A stretch of DNA of 64,000 nt, from the NCBI RefSeq assembly GCF_040581485.1, contig NC_090128.1, positions 22,688,431 through 22,752,430 of the forward strand. Reading direction: 5' to 3'. Of this stretch, positions 35,101-50,100 are shown piece by piece. Each line of letters begins with the position of its first letter. Position 1 is the first letter of the stretch. The notes beneath the pieces are model-generated. The model worked only from the letters and a program-made list of their open reading frames with translations. It had not been told where the DNA came from and did no database searches. Source of the DNA: Linepithema humile (Eukaryota > Arthropoda > Insecta > Hymenoptera > Formicidae). Position numbers and translations under genes: made by a program.

Positions 35101-38100
35101 CGCTGTAGCGAGTCACGCTCAGATTGCGTCTGTTGTATCAACAGACTTTTGGACGTTAGTTGTTACGCAAGATTGCGGGACGGGGTTAAAACTCGGCATG
35201 CGATGTTGGAAGCGGAGAGGACAGGGAGAAAAGAGAGGTGAGAGATATCTTCGTCATGGCTCTAACCCATATAGGGAGCGAAAGTCGAACAGATCGTTGC
35301 AGTCTGATCTCGTTGTGCATATTATATGAGTATACGAATATATATTATATTTTTGTCATACTGTTTTCATCATACATTTTCATGCCTGATAAATTTGACA
35401 ATGTAATTTGCATTAAAAGCGTAGCAAGCAACAGACCGCCGGGAAGACACTTAATTTTCAATCTTGGAATTCCAATTGTAGCATAATGACCTTTTCGAGA
35501 TGTGCGTATCTATCTTGCACCTGTCACATTAGGATCGCCTACGTGAGAATTTATGCGCAGGATACTTCCCGATCGCGAAAGACCATAAATTATATCATAG
35601 AGACAGTTTGCAAGGATTCTCGGGGGTGTCACTATGTAAATCAACGGTGCATGCTATACAAATTTATTTATATTTACACATACCAAAGCAGAATAATCCA
35701 ATTAAATACAATTTATTTATTTATTCAGAAAAATCGATTTTTAATTTTAAAAATTTTGTGATCGCTAAAAACAAGTTTAGGCACATTTATCTTAATCGAA
35801 TGCGTACTGCAATTTTTACGCGGCTAATTTTTGTAAGAAATGAATTGTGATGCACGTATTTAATTTATTAGTAGAATTTTGTCTAATCCTGTTAAATTTG
35901 ATTTAAGCCACGATTCCTTATTTTTTTTCTGCTAAATAAATAATTAAATTAACTTAATGTTGCACTTACACTATCGTATACCACATTGAGTTGAATCTAA
36001 TTTTTCCAATGAGTATTGTTTAGATTAATTAAATTCCCGTTCATTAATGTTATATAAAAGTTGTATAAAATTAATTCACATTACACTACATATATAAAAA
36101 TAATAATTTGCGTTTTACACACAGCGCGACATTATCGTGTCATATAGAAGACGGAGCGGCTCTGTTCGTTCGCCAAAGTTACGCGACGACTGTTTTGCCG
36201 CTCCGTACATTACAGTACCGATTCATCGACGAAGAAAGCCGACTCTGCCGACGACAAGTGGGGACACTGTTCCGTATATATTTTGCGATTATGCAGATAT
36301 TCCGTAGTGACGCGGATGCGCATCCATGCATTGACGTTTCTTCGGTCAACGCACGACTTCCGTTTCCCATTCTTGAATTCGTATATCGTCAATTGACAGC
36401 AAGTATTCCTTTCTCGTGCGCGATATGTTGAATATCTGATTCTTTTGTACGTATTAAAAATGTAACATGACGTAACGCATCGCCGTTTAAAGCACCATTC
36501 AATGTCAATGCCATTTCCTCGGCGCATACAATGCCTTGCCCATTTATGGATATAATATGCTCTATTACGCGGGGATTTTTTTCGCGACCACCTTGACCCA
36601 CATAACGCGGATCAAGGATCAGCATTAGATACACGTCATTTCGCCATTTGCACAATATTTGCTTCTCTCTACGGCCACCCGCAATTTAATTGCGATTAAT
36701 TAACCACCGACACATTGAAACTCTCCTTGAAGCTTGCTCGATTACATCATCGCTACTATCGAGTATGGAAGAAACGTGTATTTGGAAAGGAGCAAAAAAC
36801 TAACGAATGCAATAAGTTGAAAAGCGGAGAAAAAATCGTACAGATTACCTTGAGAAAGTCGCGTAACCATATCACTTCTGGCTTAGGATCGCCGACAACT
36901 TCGCAGAGGATGACGACCGTATCGCCCTCGACTGCTTCGGTCGATAATGGTTTCGTGACGAAAAGAGGTTCCTTCGAATATCTAGGAGCAATTTTTATTT
37001 TTTTATTTTTTTTTTTTTTTAGCAACTTTGTTCTCAATGTACGCCGAAATATTGCAATGATAAGACTCACGGTATATCCGGAGATGTGATCGCGATATCG
37101 AGTGGTCCATCGATGGATAATTGATCCTGGGACTCGATAACAGCTACTCTGGTGGATGTTTCAGCATGACCGACCACATTCGTTGCGGTGCAACTGTAAA
37201 CTCCGGCGTCTCGCGCGATAGCATTGGCCAGAGAAAATTGGACGGTGCCATCGTGACTTAATGTCATCACGGCCCTTCTGCTAGGTCGTAGACGAATACC
37301 GTCGCGATGCCTGCGTGATACGATCGCGAGAGGAGTGAGTCACGCATTCCGAATTGCATTGCGTCAAACGCGAAATAACTGTACTGTTAATTGTAATCAT
37401 CGCCTTACCAGACGACGCCGACGCTCGGATAAGCCTCGAGTTGTGCAGACATCCGTAGTTCCCCGCCTGAGTGAATCGTATAAGCCGCGTCGAGACCGCG
37501 AAGAAATTCCGGAGCTATGTAAGCCCGAATTCCCTTATCTACTATAAGAGTACAACGGCAAGATACCGAGCCGTTTATGTTTCTCGCCGTCGCCATGTAA
37601 CATCCGGAGTCGTCCAGAGTGGAATGAATTATTTCCAGAGTGTGAAAATTCGCATCGTCATCCCAAAAGATGTGATGATCTGAATCAGAAACGGATATTT
37701 GACGGGAGATCGATTTCACACTGGACGTTGCATTAACGAGTGAGATAATTACCATCTTGAACTATCTCTGCTCCATTTTTGTACCACGTGATCTCCGGAA
37801 CAGGATATCCGATGACCTGGCAAGTAAGCCTTACCGGATAGGTCGTTTGCACTCGTCTGTCTCGCAGTCTCATGGCGAATTGTGGCGGTCTGTCTTCCGG
37901 TTCGATGCTCATACTTCTAACGGAATTGTACATTAGCATACTGGCCTTGTTGCAAATCGAAATAGTAGATCTACTTACGTTGTTCTGAGTTTTGCATCGG
38001 CTTCAATAATCTTTGGATTTGTCACAACGAAGACCCTGGCAAACGACGACATTTTACCGATTTTGTTGCTCGCCTCGCATACGTATCTTCCGGAATCGTT

Positions 38101-41100
38101 CTCTTTCACGTCCGTAATCGTCAAAGAGCATTTAAAACCATTGTAATATATTGCGAATCTTGAATCGTTACGCGGATCAATCTCCGTTGACTCGCGGTAC
38201 CATCGTACTTCCATCTTAGGATCACCGCGGATCTGAAAGAAATTATTCAAAAGCGTGTGTAAGCATGTGAAGCATTAATTAATTAAAAACTACGGCACTG
38301 TGCCGTTATTCGTGAACTTGCCTCACATTCCAATTTTACGAGCGTTCCCTCGAGAGCCTTTAATTGACCTGGCAGAATCCTCGTAAATTCCGGAAGGTCG
38401 GTACTTTCACTCACCAACACCGAATTTGTCATGGTAACTGGTTCGCCCCATCCGTAACGATTTCGCGGTGTTACGCGGAACTTGTATTCTCCGCCTGGCC
38501 GTAAATTGAACGCGTCGAACGCGTTGATCGGTGTAATTCCCAGCTGACAAAACGAGTTTTAAACGATTAAATTGGATTAATTGAATTAAAATTCTTTTTA
38601 TTAAATTGGATTAATTGAATTAAAATTCTTTTTATCTTACCTCTGCCCATCGTGCGCCTCCGTCACCGCCTAAGAGCCAAGCATCGATTTTATACGCGAT
38701 CACTGGCGCGGGTCCTCTTCTTTCCGCTTTACCCCAAGTCAGTGATAGCCAATTTTTTCCGCCGTCTATAGCGACGGGTTCGCTACTAATTGGACCGGGC
38801 ACGTCTGATAAAAATCATAAAATCACACAATTAGAATCCATTATAGAATCATCGATTTATAGAATTATTTCTCAATTTATTATAGAATTATAGAATTCAT
38901 TATAAATATATAAGCCTTTTTCATATTTAAATATGAAATTTCTGAACAAGATTTATATTGACAATATTCACGGACTAACCTCGGTGTCCGTACAAATATT
39001 CTAAAAAGTCAATGATCAAACAATCCTTATTTGTCCACGAACGTCTCATACGCGAGATAGTCATATCTCCGTTTTCGTCATCGATGACGATTCCATGATC
39101 GTGCGGCTTCATGATAAATTTTATTTTATTCCCTCGACTTATGTACTTATAAAAACGTGTATAATTAAACAGGTGAAGGTTTTTTTATTAAAAGATAATT
39201 GAATTTAATATATTATATAATAACAGTGATAAAAATACAATGGTAAATTTGTGGCAATATAATGTTTTTAGACAGCTAAAAATGTCGATGCGACGAATGA
39301 ATAATTTTTCACTTTGAGAAATGCTTCTCTTTTTAACACAAAGTGTAAAAGAAAACTTTTCGAAAAGTAGAGCATACGAAATGATTCGCGTTCCGACAGC
39401 GACTGAATTTCAAATTTGTGGAGCCTGCGAGGCGTTGGTGGGAAATGAGTAAGGAAGGCAAACGAAAATAACCCGCGTCTCGAATGAAAGAAACTTGGAT
39501 ATTCTCGTATCGTGTTTATTTTATGTTACGAGTGCTACTTTACAATCTTCCGCGAATATGCCAATTCTGAATTCTGAGAATTGAGAGATTACATCTGAAA
39601 AAACTCTTTCTATATCATTTCTAAGATCAATCTATGTTTTGTTAAGAACACTTTCGGTCAGCATATCAGCCCGATGAATAATCAAACTAAATATTGACGT
39701 CAATTTGCGCGCGGCTACTTAGTTCAGGCATTAAACTGGCGTCCAGCCATTAAAAGTTAAGCCAAGCGTACAATATTGCAGTTGGTGCAAACTGTTTGTC
39801 ATTCTAATTTTAATTTTTTGGGTTACAATAATATCTTGTATGTGTGTAATATTAAGTTAGAATTATTACGTGACGTTAAATGACTTCACCTTGCAAATAA
39901 TATTACAAAATCTTACGTTCCTCCATGACCACTATTTTTTAATCGATATTACAAAATAATTGCAAAGTTACTTACTTCTCACGTAAGACATGTCGTCATC
40001 ATGTTCTTCTACGTCACGCTCGGTAACGGAATTCCAATCTGGCGATGGGGTCAACGACCTGGCACGTTGCTTCACCTGTTTAAACATGTTACTGATTATA
40101 TCTTTCTTGTCGTTTTAATTAGATCGATGAATATTCTCACCTTAATTGAGAAGAAGCTTCTATCACAGCCGTATCTATTTTTGACCAGAATGCAGTAGGT
40201 TCCTTCGTCAGAAGGTATGGCTCTTTTTAATGTTAATCTAACATAATCATCGATACTCTCCTTGTACGATCTCGGTCCGTCCGTAATGTCCGTCAATCCT
40301 TTCATCCATATTACTAGAACAATGAGGGGGAAAAAAAGTGAAAAACAAGAAAAGAAAGAAAAAAATAATAATATCAAATTAATATTTGATGATACCTCGC
40401 GGCTTAGGGGTGCCGCTGACTCGGAACGATATACTGACGTCTTCGCCAATGGTTACATCAATCGATTTTTTAGACGGTCTCGAAGCGAATATCGCCGGTT
40501 TTCCCCCATCAATAGCACTCGTTGATATTATATCCACTGTCGCGCTTGTATCCACTTGTCCGTAAGCATTAATCGCTCTACACACGTATGTACCTCTTTC
40601 TGATTCTGTCGCTTCGGGTACAATTAACGTATGCAGTCCACGCTCGACAAAAGTTTTTGCCTTTGGTATCGCGATCGGTTCCCTTCGATCACCGCGTAGC
40701 CATTTCACTTCCGGAGCTGGTACACCTTCAATAAATCAATGAGAATTTTACAATTTAATTTGTCACTCAAGCATTATACTCACCTTTAACTTCTACTTGA
40801 AGAGCGATGGTCCCGCCAGCAGTTACACAGTGATCGCTTAGGATATTGGAAAATCGTGGCCTTCGCACAATCTCTGATCCAGTTTCGTCCCCATATCGTC
40901 GAACGTTTTGTCTCGCAGATTGCCAATCTGCGAGACAAAAAATTATATTATTGTTTATATTTCAACGTAACTATATTAATTTATATAATTGTATTCTAAT
41001 CACCTTCAACATGAACCATATGAGATATTTCTTCCGTATGTAACTCGTTTACCGCGCGGCACGTGTATTGTCCATTATCTGCGACATTGGGATCTGTTAT

Positions 41101-44100
41101 TTCTAATCGATACACGTCGTCATCGAGATAGCTCGATTTGTAACGTTCGCCCTGAAGAATCTTTCCGTCTTTTAGCCACGAAATCAAAGGAGCCGGATGT
41201 GCTCTTACACGGCATTCCAGAATGAGCTTATGGTCGGAGTATCGATAAGTGTCTACGATTTAAAAACATTTTTACATTAAAATGCAATTACGCTTACAAG
41301 TTTATTTATATAAAAATTAAAATAAATATCATATATGTGCACACACATACCTTTTATTGACTTTACGAAAGTTGGAGGTGAATGCGTAAGTTTATAGTCG
41401 GAGTAGACTCTCAAGGTAGACTCGGTGGACGAAGTGCCGTGCGCGTTTTCAGCTACGCATGTATATATCCCGGCGTCCGCAGGAAGTGCGTCATGTAATT
41501 CCAAATAAGCCATGCCATTTTCGTATCGCATTTTGTAGCGACCAGCTGTGGCATCTAATTTTTGGTCGTCTTTTGTCCAGTACACGCGTGGTTCTGGATT
41601 ACCGAGAACGGTGCAAGTCAGTCTTATTCTCATTCCAACTCCTACGACTCTGTTTGTTAATCTTGTGCAGAAAGATGGTTTTTTTGGTTTGTCCCACGGA
41701 AGAATCTGTATCAAATAAATGTTTTTATAAATAATATGTGTTTAAAGGCCCTTGAAATTTAAAATAACGATAGTGTTTGAGGATCCAAGGCCGAAGACAG
41801 ATGAAAGTTCTTTTAAAGGACAATAAAAGGAAATTTAAAAGAACTTTTATCTGTCTTTGGATCCTCAAACACTATCGTTGTTTTTATAAAATTATTATTG
41901 GAATGCAATAATGCAAACTCGAAACCACTGACATCGCGATAGGGGAAGCACGCACACAGGTGAAAATTGCCTACGTCACGTGTCCGTGTGCGTTTAGCTA
42001 TTCGATTACCGGTACACTTGTGTGCGTACTTCCTCTGTCGCGGTGCCATGGTTTCGAGTTTGCATCACTATCGGAATATAATTTTATTTATAAGATATTA
42101 AAAAATAATTGGACATTGAATAGCTACCTCGCTTCGGCTGTGACCGGAAGTATAACTGGACGAACTAGAGTCGTAAGTATCGAGATTGATACGTGAGATA
42201 GTCTCTGCCTTTGTGTATCGTACAGGCCGGATGTGTGTGCTCGGCACAATAGTGGAATCGCTATCGCCAGTCGAGTAATCTTCGTACTTCAATAAACTAA
42301 TTGATCTCGCGCGAATCATGCGGTTTTCTCTTTTCCTGCGCCTTCTGTATGACGATCCTGTATCGAAGTAATATTTATCCATGAAAGATCCGCGTAACTT
42401 ATAATCCCAGTAATCGTCGATTTTTCTTCTATTTAACGATGTCAAGGAATCTCTCCAGCTGTATGATCTGGAAGTGCTAGAAAGCCCTGAGATGCCAGAG
42501 TCATACGAAGAAGTATACTCTCGAGTCGAATAGTCGGCGTCGAAAAACATTGAAGCCGATTTGTCGAAGCTGTATTTGCTCTCCAACATATTCTTAAGAA
42601 AGCGATCGGATTCATTTTCACGTCTTCTGGACCATTCATTCTCTCTTCTTTGTTCCTCCCTTCTGTGTTTGTTTCTCAATATCTCCTCATCTTGTCTTTT
42701 TCGTAATCTTTGTTCCTCTTCCCGTAATAATCTAGCAGTCTCATCTCTCCTGATTCTCGTTTCCTCGCTTCTTTTCTGTAATCTTTCCATATCTGCTCCA
42801 AACACATAGTCGGCCTCTTCTCTTCTGGATCGCCCGACGGCTCTTTTCTCTTCCGAACGCTCTATTTCTATTTGACGAAGCCTGCTGTCATCATATCTTT
42901 TTTGACGATCGGTTTCCTCTTTTTGAATTCTGTATTCATCTCTGTATTCACTCTGTATTCTGTATTCACCTCTGTTAATATGCTTTTCTTGTCTTGTGCG
43001 CAACCAATTTTCGTCGTCTTGAGATTTCTGTTGTCTCTGCATCTTCTCTCTTTCCATTTCTTTAAATTGCGATTTGCTCTCTTCTTGTTGCCTACGAAGT
43101 ATTCTCCTATCCTTTTGTTTTTCCTCGTCCAACTTTAAATGCGAACCTTTATCTTCTTTTAATTGTATGTCCTGAATTTTCCTGCTTAGTTTTTCGTCTT
43201 CCTTTTGATTTAGACGTGTCTTTTTATCTTGTTCTCGATCTTCTTTTACTTCTTTATATTCTTTCTTTACGTCATTTATGTATTCACTTTGCGGTTGTTG
43301 CGCCACCGCGTTTTCTTTTTCAGTTTTAACAGTATCCTCTTTTTTCCTTTTTATTTCCTCTTTTTCTTTTTCTAGTTTTCTATCTTCCCGTTTATCTTTT
43401 TCTTGCGTGGTCTTTTCCTTATCCTCTTGTATATCCTTTTTTGTTTTTACTTGACCGTCATCTGTTACCTTTGCTTTTTCAATTTGAGTTATCTGTTTTT
43501 GTTCATCATTTTCTTTCTTCGATTTTTTAGTTTCATCCTTTCTTTTTTCCTCTTCTTTTATCTTTTCTACAGGTTTTTCTTTTTTACTAGATTCTTCTTT
43601 TTGTTTTTCTAATTCTACAATTTTTTCGTCTTTTTTCTTTTCTTCCTCTTTTATTTTTTCTATTGTTTCCTTTTTCTTTTGTTCTTTGTCCTTTTTCTTC
43701 GATTTTTCCACTTCTTCCTGTCGCCTTTGGTCCTCTTCTGTTATTTTATCTTGTGCTGGTTTTTCCTCTTTACTAGACTTTTCTTTCTTTGTTTCCGGAT
43801 CTTCAACTTTTTTGCTTTTTGCTTTCTTGTCTTCTTCCTCTTTCACTTTTTCTTTTATTTCCTGTTTCTTTTGCTCTTTCTCTTCTTCCTTTATTTCTTT
43901 TTGATCTTGTTGCTTTTGTATTTTTTCTGTTTTCAATTGTTTATCAACTTCTTCTTCTTTCTGAATCTTATCTTTCTTAATCTTGTCTTTATTTTGTTTT
44001 AAAGGTTCATATTTTTTATTTTTAAGATCTTCTTGTTCCATCTCTAGATTCGCATTTTTTTCGATAATCTTGTGTTCCTCTTTTTTCTTTATTTCTTTAG

Positions 44101-47100
44101 TTTCCGCTTCGTTATCGCGCTTGTCTTTTTCTTTTTCTATTATTTCAGCTTCTTTCACTCGTTTACCTTTCTGTTCTTTTTGCTGCGCTTTATCAATTGC
44201 TTCGTCTTTTATTTGTTTTTCTTTCTCATCCTGTATTTTTTCAGTTTTATCCTGTTTCTTATATTGCTCTGTCATTTCTTCCGCTTTTTTTATTGTGTCT
44301 TTATCTTTTACGTCTTTTTGTTCTTCTGTCTTTTCTATTCTTTCAATCTCTTTCTTTTGTTTTGATTGCACTTTTTCTTCTGTTTCTTTGACTTCTTGCG
44401 TTGTCTTACTTTCTGCTTCTTTTACCTTTATGTCTAGGTTTTCTTCCTTTCTTTCATCTGGCTTTTTCTTTTCTTGTATAATTTTTTCCTCTTTCTTTTG
44501 ATCCACTTTTTCATCTTTTTCTTTTTTAGTTTCATCAACTTCTATGATTTTCTTAGACTCTTCCATTTCATTTCGTACGCTTTCAGCTATATCTGTTTTT
44601 TCATCTTGTTTTTCAATTTGTGTTATTTTTTCAGCTTTTTCTTGTTTTTTTAATCTTTCAATTTCTTCTGTTTTCTGACGTTCTACTTCATCTTTTTGTA
44701 TTTTTTTATCTTTAATACTTTTCTCATTTTGTTCTACTTTTTGTTCACTTTTTTCGCGTTTTGTTTGTTCCTCGTTCTCTTTCTGCGTTTTTTCAACTGC
44801 TTCCTTTTTCTTTTCAATTACTTCCTCATCTTTACTTTTTATTTGAATAATCTCTTCCTTTTGTTTTTGATGCTCTTCTGTCTCCTTAAATTCCTCCTTT
44901 TCCTTTGTAGATTTATCATCCTTTTGCGATTCCAATTTTTTTATTGATTTTTCATCTTTTTGATCTTTCCTTTGTTCTACTTTTTCCTCTTCTTTTTCTG
45001 ATTTTTTCTTATCTTCTTTATCTTTTACGTCATTAATTATTATAGACACGTCTTCATCTTTTGCCGGTTTAATTTCTTCTGTTTTCACTTTTATATCATC
45101 TGTTTTATCGTCTTTTTCGACACTTGTTTCAATTTCAGATTCTTTTAACTTTTTCTTTACAGATTTCTTTTTAGGTGCCGCATCTAATGTCCAAATCGCC
45201 TCTTCTAACAAAAGTTGATCACACAAAATGTTTATCATAGTTTGCAGTTTGCAAATCGGTTTCTCAAGAATTATTAATCCTTCTAATACTGTTTCCTCAC
45301 ACCATAACGTTTTTGCCGCTTCTATCGATTCTTGCAACTCATATAAGCATGGTATTAAACTTTTCGAAACACCTATCGTAGCATCGACATGTGGCGGTTC
45401 CGCCAGTGGTTTATCAGCTGATTGCTCTCGTATTATAGCGACAGATTTATCGAGATTTTGGAGAGCGCTAATCATCAAATTGGCAGTGTTCGGTTTCTCT
45501 TGTATCTGTGTGATACATTGTTTAATATTCTGTAAAGGTTTTGCTAACATTACGAGCGCTTGGCACTCGATGTGAATTTCAATCACCGACTCTTGTTGTT
45601 GCTCCAGTTTGTGTTCAACAGACTCAATTGACTTGTTAATATCGGAAATAGTATTCGATACTTTCGTCGATAATTCTGAAAACTTTTTATTTTGTTGCGC
45701 GGATAAAACTGTTTCGAAAGCATTCTGCACGTGTTCCAACGATTCCTCCAAATCTTTCAGATACACGCTTGGCGATTCTTTTACAGCCACAATGCAACAT
45801 CTTAATTCGGTTAATGGTGCATTAAGAGTGGCGAAAGTAGAATCCACCGTTGGTTTGTCGACAATTTCTTTCTTAACAACTGAAATGCGATTCTCAAGAT
45901 TGGAAAAGGACTCGACAACAGCATCGATACTGTCTTCCTCGCCAGTACTTAAGTTATGTTTGTTTATTACTAACGATAAGTTCTCCTGTACATTAATAAG
46001 TGGTTCTGTCATAGTTTTGAGAGCTTTAGCTGCGGTAGAGTTCTCTTCCATTCGTGACAGGGCTGATTTAATGCCTTCCACTGGTTTTGCCAATTTCTCG
46101 ACAATCGACCAGTCCGATGTTTCAGTTTTTCTTTGCTCTTCCACATTTATAGGTTCAGGTTCCATTAGCGTGCATTGTCGAATATCAGCTATGGATTTCT
46201 CTATTTCGTGTAGAGGAATCGCTAGACATTCCGTAATCCAACTGTTGCTCGTGTCTTCGGGCATCGACTGAACATCCGGCGACATTACTCGTGTTTCCAA
46301 AACGGATAGAGCGCGCTGGAGATCGAACAGAGGCTCAGCCAGTGCGTTTAATATGACATCAGTCTTCGGTCTCTCCGTTGGTGTTTCAATCAACATCTGA
46401 TCCTGTATTATCGCGATCGAATGGCGCAATTCTTCGAGTGGCTCCATCAAAGGACAAAGGACAAATTCATTTTTACCGTCGACAGCAAATGAATTTTCAT
46501 TAGCGCGTTCGATAGCCGCCTGTTCTTCAATAATTACAGCAGCTGCATCTTTTAACTCTAACAAAGGCTGTATCATTGTTTTCAGCAGCGAGATATTTTC
46601 CTTTTCCGATAAAGAAGTCGTTGTATCGCTCGGCGCGACTATTTTTTGCTCATCGACGATCACAGCTAAGCATTCTCGTAATTCGGTCAGAGGCTTCGCT
46701 AGCGTTTTCAACGCAGAAGCTTCATCTTCCGAGATCGACACTGCGACTTCGGCTGGCGACTCAATCGCGCCCTGATCGATTATCATTGGACACGTGATTT
46801 TTGAAGAAGGTTCCTCAATCATGTCCGCCCACGTATTCAAGGACGAAGCGCCTTCGGAAATAGTATCGGCGGGTTCCATAATTATCTGCTGATGATTGCA
46901 CATCGCTATGCGTTCCGTCAAATTATGAAGCGTTTCGGCGAACGTTTCCAATGCTGAAACATTTTGTTGTTGCGCGATTTCGTTTAAGGAATCAGGCGCA
47001 ACTGCGGTCACTTGCTGAATAGACGCAATTGAAGCTCTCAAATCCACTAAAGGCTGCGCGATCGATTTCAGCAGAGCGTTAGTATCGGCTTCCGATGTGA

Positions 47101-50100
47101 TCTGGTTTCCTGCTTCTAATATTACGTGCTCTTGAACAGTCGCGATTGACTTTTGCACTTCCTCAAGAATAGGTCGCAGAGCGAGCTCTTCCAAGTTCAG
47201 AGAAGACAATTCGGTCGCTAGACTGTGTCCATCGTGTTCAATTACGTGCTCTTTCTGCACCGTTGCGACAAAAGATTTCTCAAGTTGTTGCAAGGGACCA
47301 ACCAGACTGCTTAACACAGTAGCTGGTTTCCTCGTTTCCGCAACATCTAAGACCTCGGATTCTTGCATTTTAGTCTCTTCGATGATCAAAATCTGCTCTT
47401 GTAATATCCGCAAAGGTGCGATAATATTTTCAAGAAGCTGCGCGTCTACTTTGGTCGGTTGTTTGAGTTCCGCGCTTGTCGCGAAAGCGTCGATAATTCT
47501 AGGCCGTTCGACAGTAAGCGAGCAACACTTTTTGAACTCTTCAATGGATTTCGCGAACGCTTGCAGCGCGGACGCGTTTTCTATCTCCACAATCTGTTGA
47601 CCAGCGTTCTCTATTGCATTCAGCTGTTGCAGGACTACCGTTGATGTCCTTAAATTACCAAGAGACCTCGCGAAATCTTTAAGTATCGCCAAGTCGTCTG
47701 CATTCGCCTCCGCAAGTAAATTATCCTGGACAATCATAACTTGATCTTGAATCACGGCCACGGATTTATTCAAATTGTCCAATATCGGCTTGATTGGCAA
47801 TCGTTGCAGAGATAGAGCGATTTCTTGATGAGATGCGGTTAAGAAAGATTGCTGTAACTCTTGCAGCGGTTGTACCATACATTCTAAAGCGACGATTTTC
47901 ACTGCTTCCTTTGCTTCCAACGCTTGAGATACTCGATCTTCGAGTTTCAGAATAGCACTCTGCAGTCCTTCTATTGGAATAGTCATCGTTTTCAACAAAG
48001 AAGTTTCCCGAATTTCTGGCTGCGTTATATCTTGCTTAGCTGCAATCGCCAGTTGATTCGCTGTTTCTTCAACCGATTTCGCAAACGTTAGCAAAGTCGA
48101 TACTTTTTCAGTTTCAGTAACTTCGTCGAAATGATCGACAATTTCCTCGACAGTTGCTAATGGCGTTTTCAAGCTTTCGAGAGCTTCGTTCAATGTTTTT
48201 GCCGCTAGAATATTTTCGCTGGAGACTTGCTGCTGGACTACAGTGATCGAATTTTTCAGCTCTTCCAGCACGGGCTTTAGATTCGCGCTTGTCAACGGAG
48301 CTTGACTTTCGCCAAGTTCCTTTGTAACTTCTTCTTGCGCAATTGTAATCTGTTGTATACCTGTCATTAGTGACCGTTCGAGTTTCTCCAGAGGCTCCAT
48401 CACCGCACTCAATTGAACAACGTCTCTTTTTTGTTCTGGTATTTCTAATAATTCTGCTTTTTGACTGTTGAGCTCTTCAATTTCAGAAAGTGTTTCGCGT
48501 AGAACATGAATCGGATCAACGATTTTATGTACAATTTCCGAATCTAGTTTCTGTTTTTCTTGCTCAACGATTTGCAATGGCGGCGCAGATTCTGCTTCTA
48601 CTTTTAATTGATCGATAATACACACGAATTTTTCTCCAAATTGCTCCACCGATTTGGCAAGAGTTTGCAGAACTGCAATCTGTTCAGCGCTTAAAAATTC
48701 CGCGTCCTGAATAAGTTGATAAGTTGTTGGATCAGATTGAATACAAGCGACTGACATTTTTAAATCTTCTAATGGTTTCTCGACAGCTTGCATTAAACGT
48801 ATCTTCGATGATTCACCGACCTCGGCTGCGGTATTAAGCTGCACTTGCTCTCGAACTGTTGCAATTGATCTTTGCAATTCTTCCAAAACACACACAATAT
48901 TTAACTTTTGTAACGGCACTGTGTCTTGTTTTATTTCTTCGGCTTTTTCGGACGGTAATGCAAGCTGTAAATTTAACAACGGTTCTATTAGAGTCGAGAA
49001 TGAAACTGTTTTCTCGTCGATAGATTCCAAAACTCCCACTTCTCCGATTTCGTTAAATGATTCATGCAATATTTGAAGAGGAGAGATGATCGCTTGCAAA
49101 GTTTCAATTTTTACTCGGTTTTCCTGAATATCAGTTTCAGATAATTGAACTAATTCTGTCTTTTGCTGATCAATCGTTGCAACACTTTGTTCCTCAACTT
49201 TTTCCAAAGATTCCTCTGCTAATTGTATCACTTCTTTCTTTTCGACTATTAATTCTTCGGTTTGGCTAGAAGTTATCTGCGGTGGTGTCTCTATTTTATC
49301 TTCTGTTGCTGATCTCTCTGCGAATGATTTATTTAATTCTGTTTTCTCCATCGATTTTGAATCGTCAATATCTTTCGAATCAATCGCGTCTGTAGAAGGC
49401 AAACTAGACGGTGAGGTCTTGTCGCATTTTACCTGTTCCTGAGAATCCATAATAGCTTCTATGAGTTCTTCCAAAGGCCGTGCAGTTATTTCTTCGATGT
49501 CTTTTGCTTCTTCTTTTACTTTTGATATTTCCGTTTCTCTCTCATCAGCAATTGTAACACGTTTCGATATTTCAATCGTGTTTAGAGATTTAACGGTATC
49601 ATTAATGCATGGTATTAAGTCTTTTGCAATTGCAGATAATAACTCTTCTTTTTTGTCAAAATTCTTATTTTCATCAATCGTCTGATATATGGATGCCAAT
49701 ACATTTTTAAGGGCGTCTAAAGGCTCAGCAAAGGATTGTAATAATGTCATGATATTCTCCTTTAATTCCGGTCTCACTCCTTCTTGAGCCGAAGAAGTGA
49801 TCGTCTCGACAGCTTGTTCTAAATCAGTAAGTATATCTTTCATACGAAAAAATGAGCTATCGAGTAACTGAATAGACGAAGCAGATAATATCGTCTTAAT
49901 GGAACTATTTGTCGCTTGTAGATCGTAAAAAATTTGGATCAGTGATGTTAGCTCTTGTATTTTCCGCCTGTCCTCTTCGGCTTTTGAAACCAGTGATTCT
50001 TGCGCGGCAGATTTCACGAAATTGGCCAGTTCTCGTAATGGCTGTGGTAGATTACTTATTGCAGAATTGAACTTTGACATCTGAGTTGTCAGATGCTTTT

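Noticed and set aside
43403..44501. Long plus-strand ORFs rich in Phe, Leu, Ser and Cys
   Set aside because: They are the antisense of the Lys/Glu-rich part of the giant exon; AAR and GAR codons read as TTY and YTC on the other strand.
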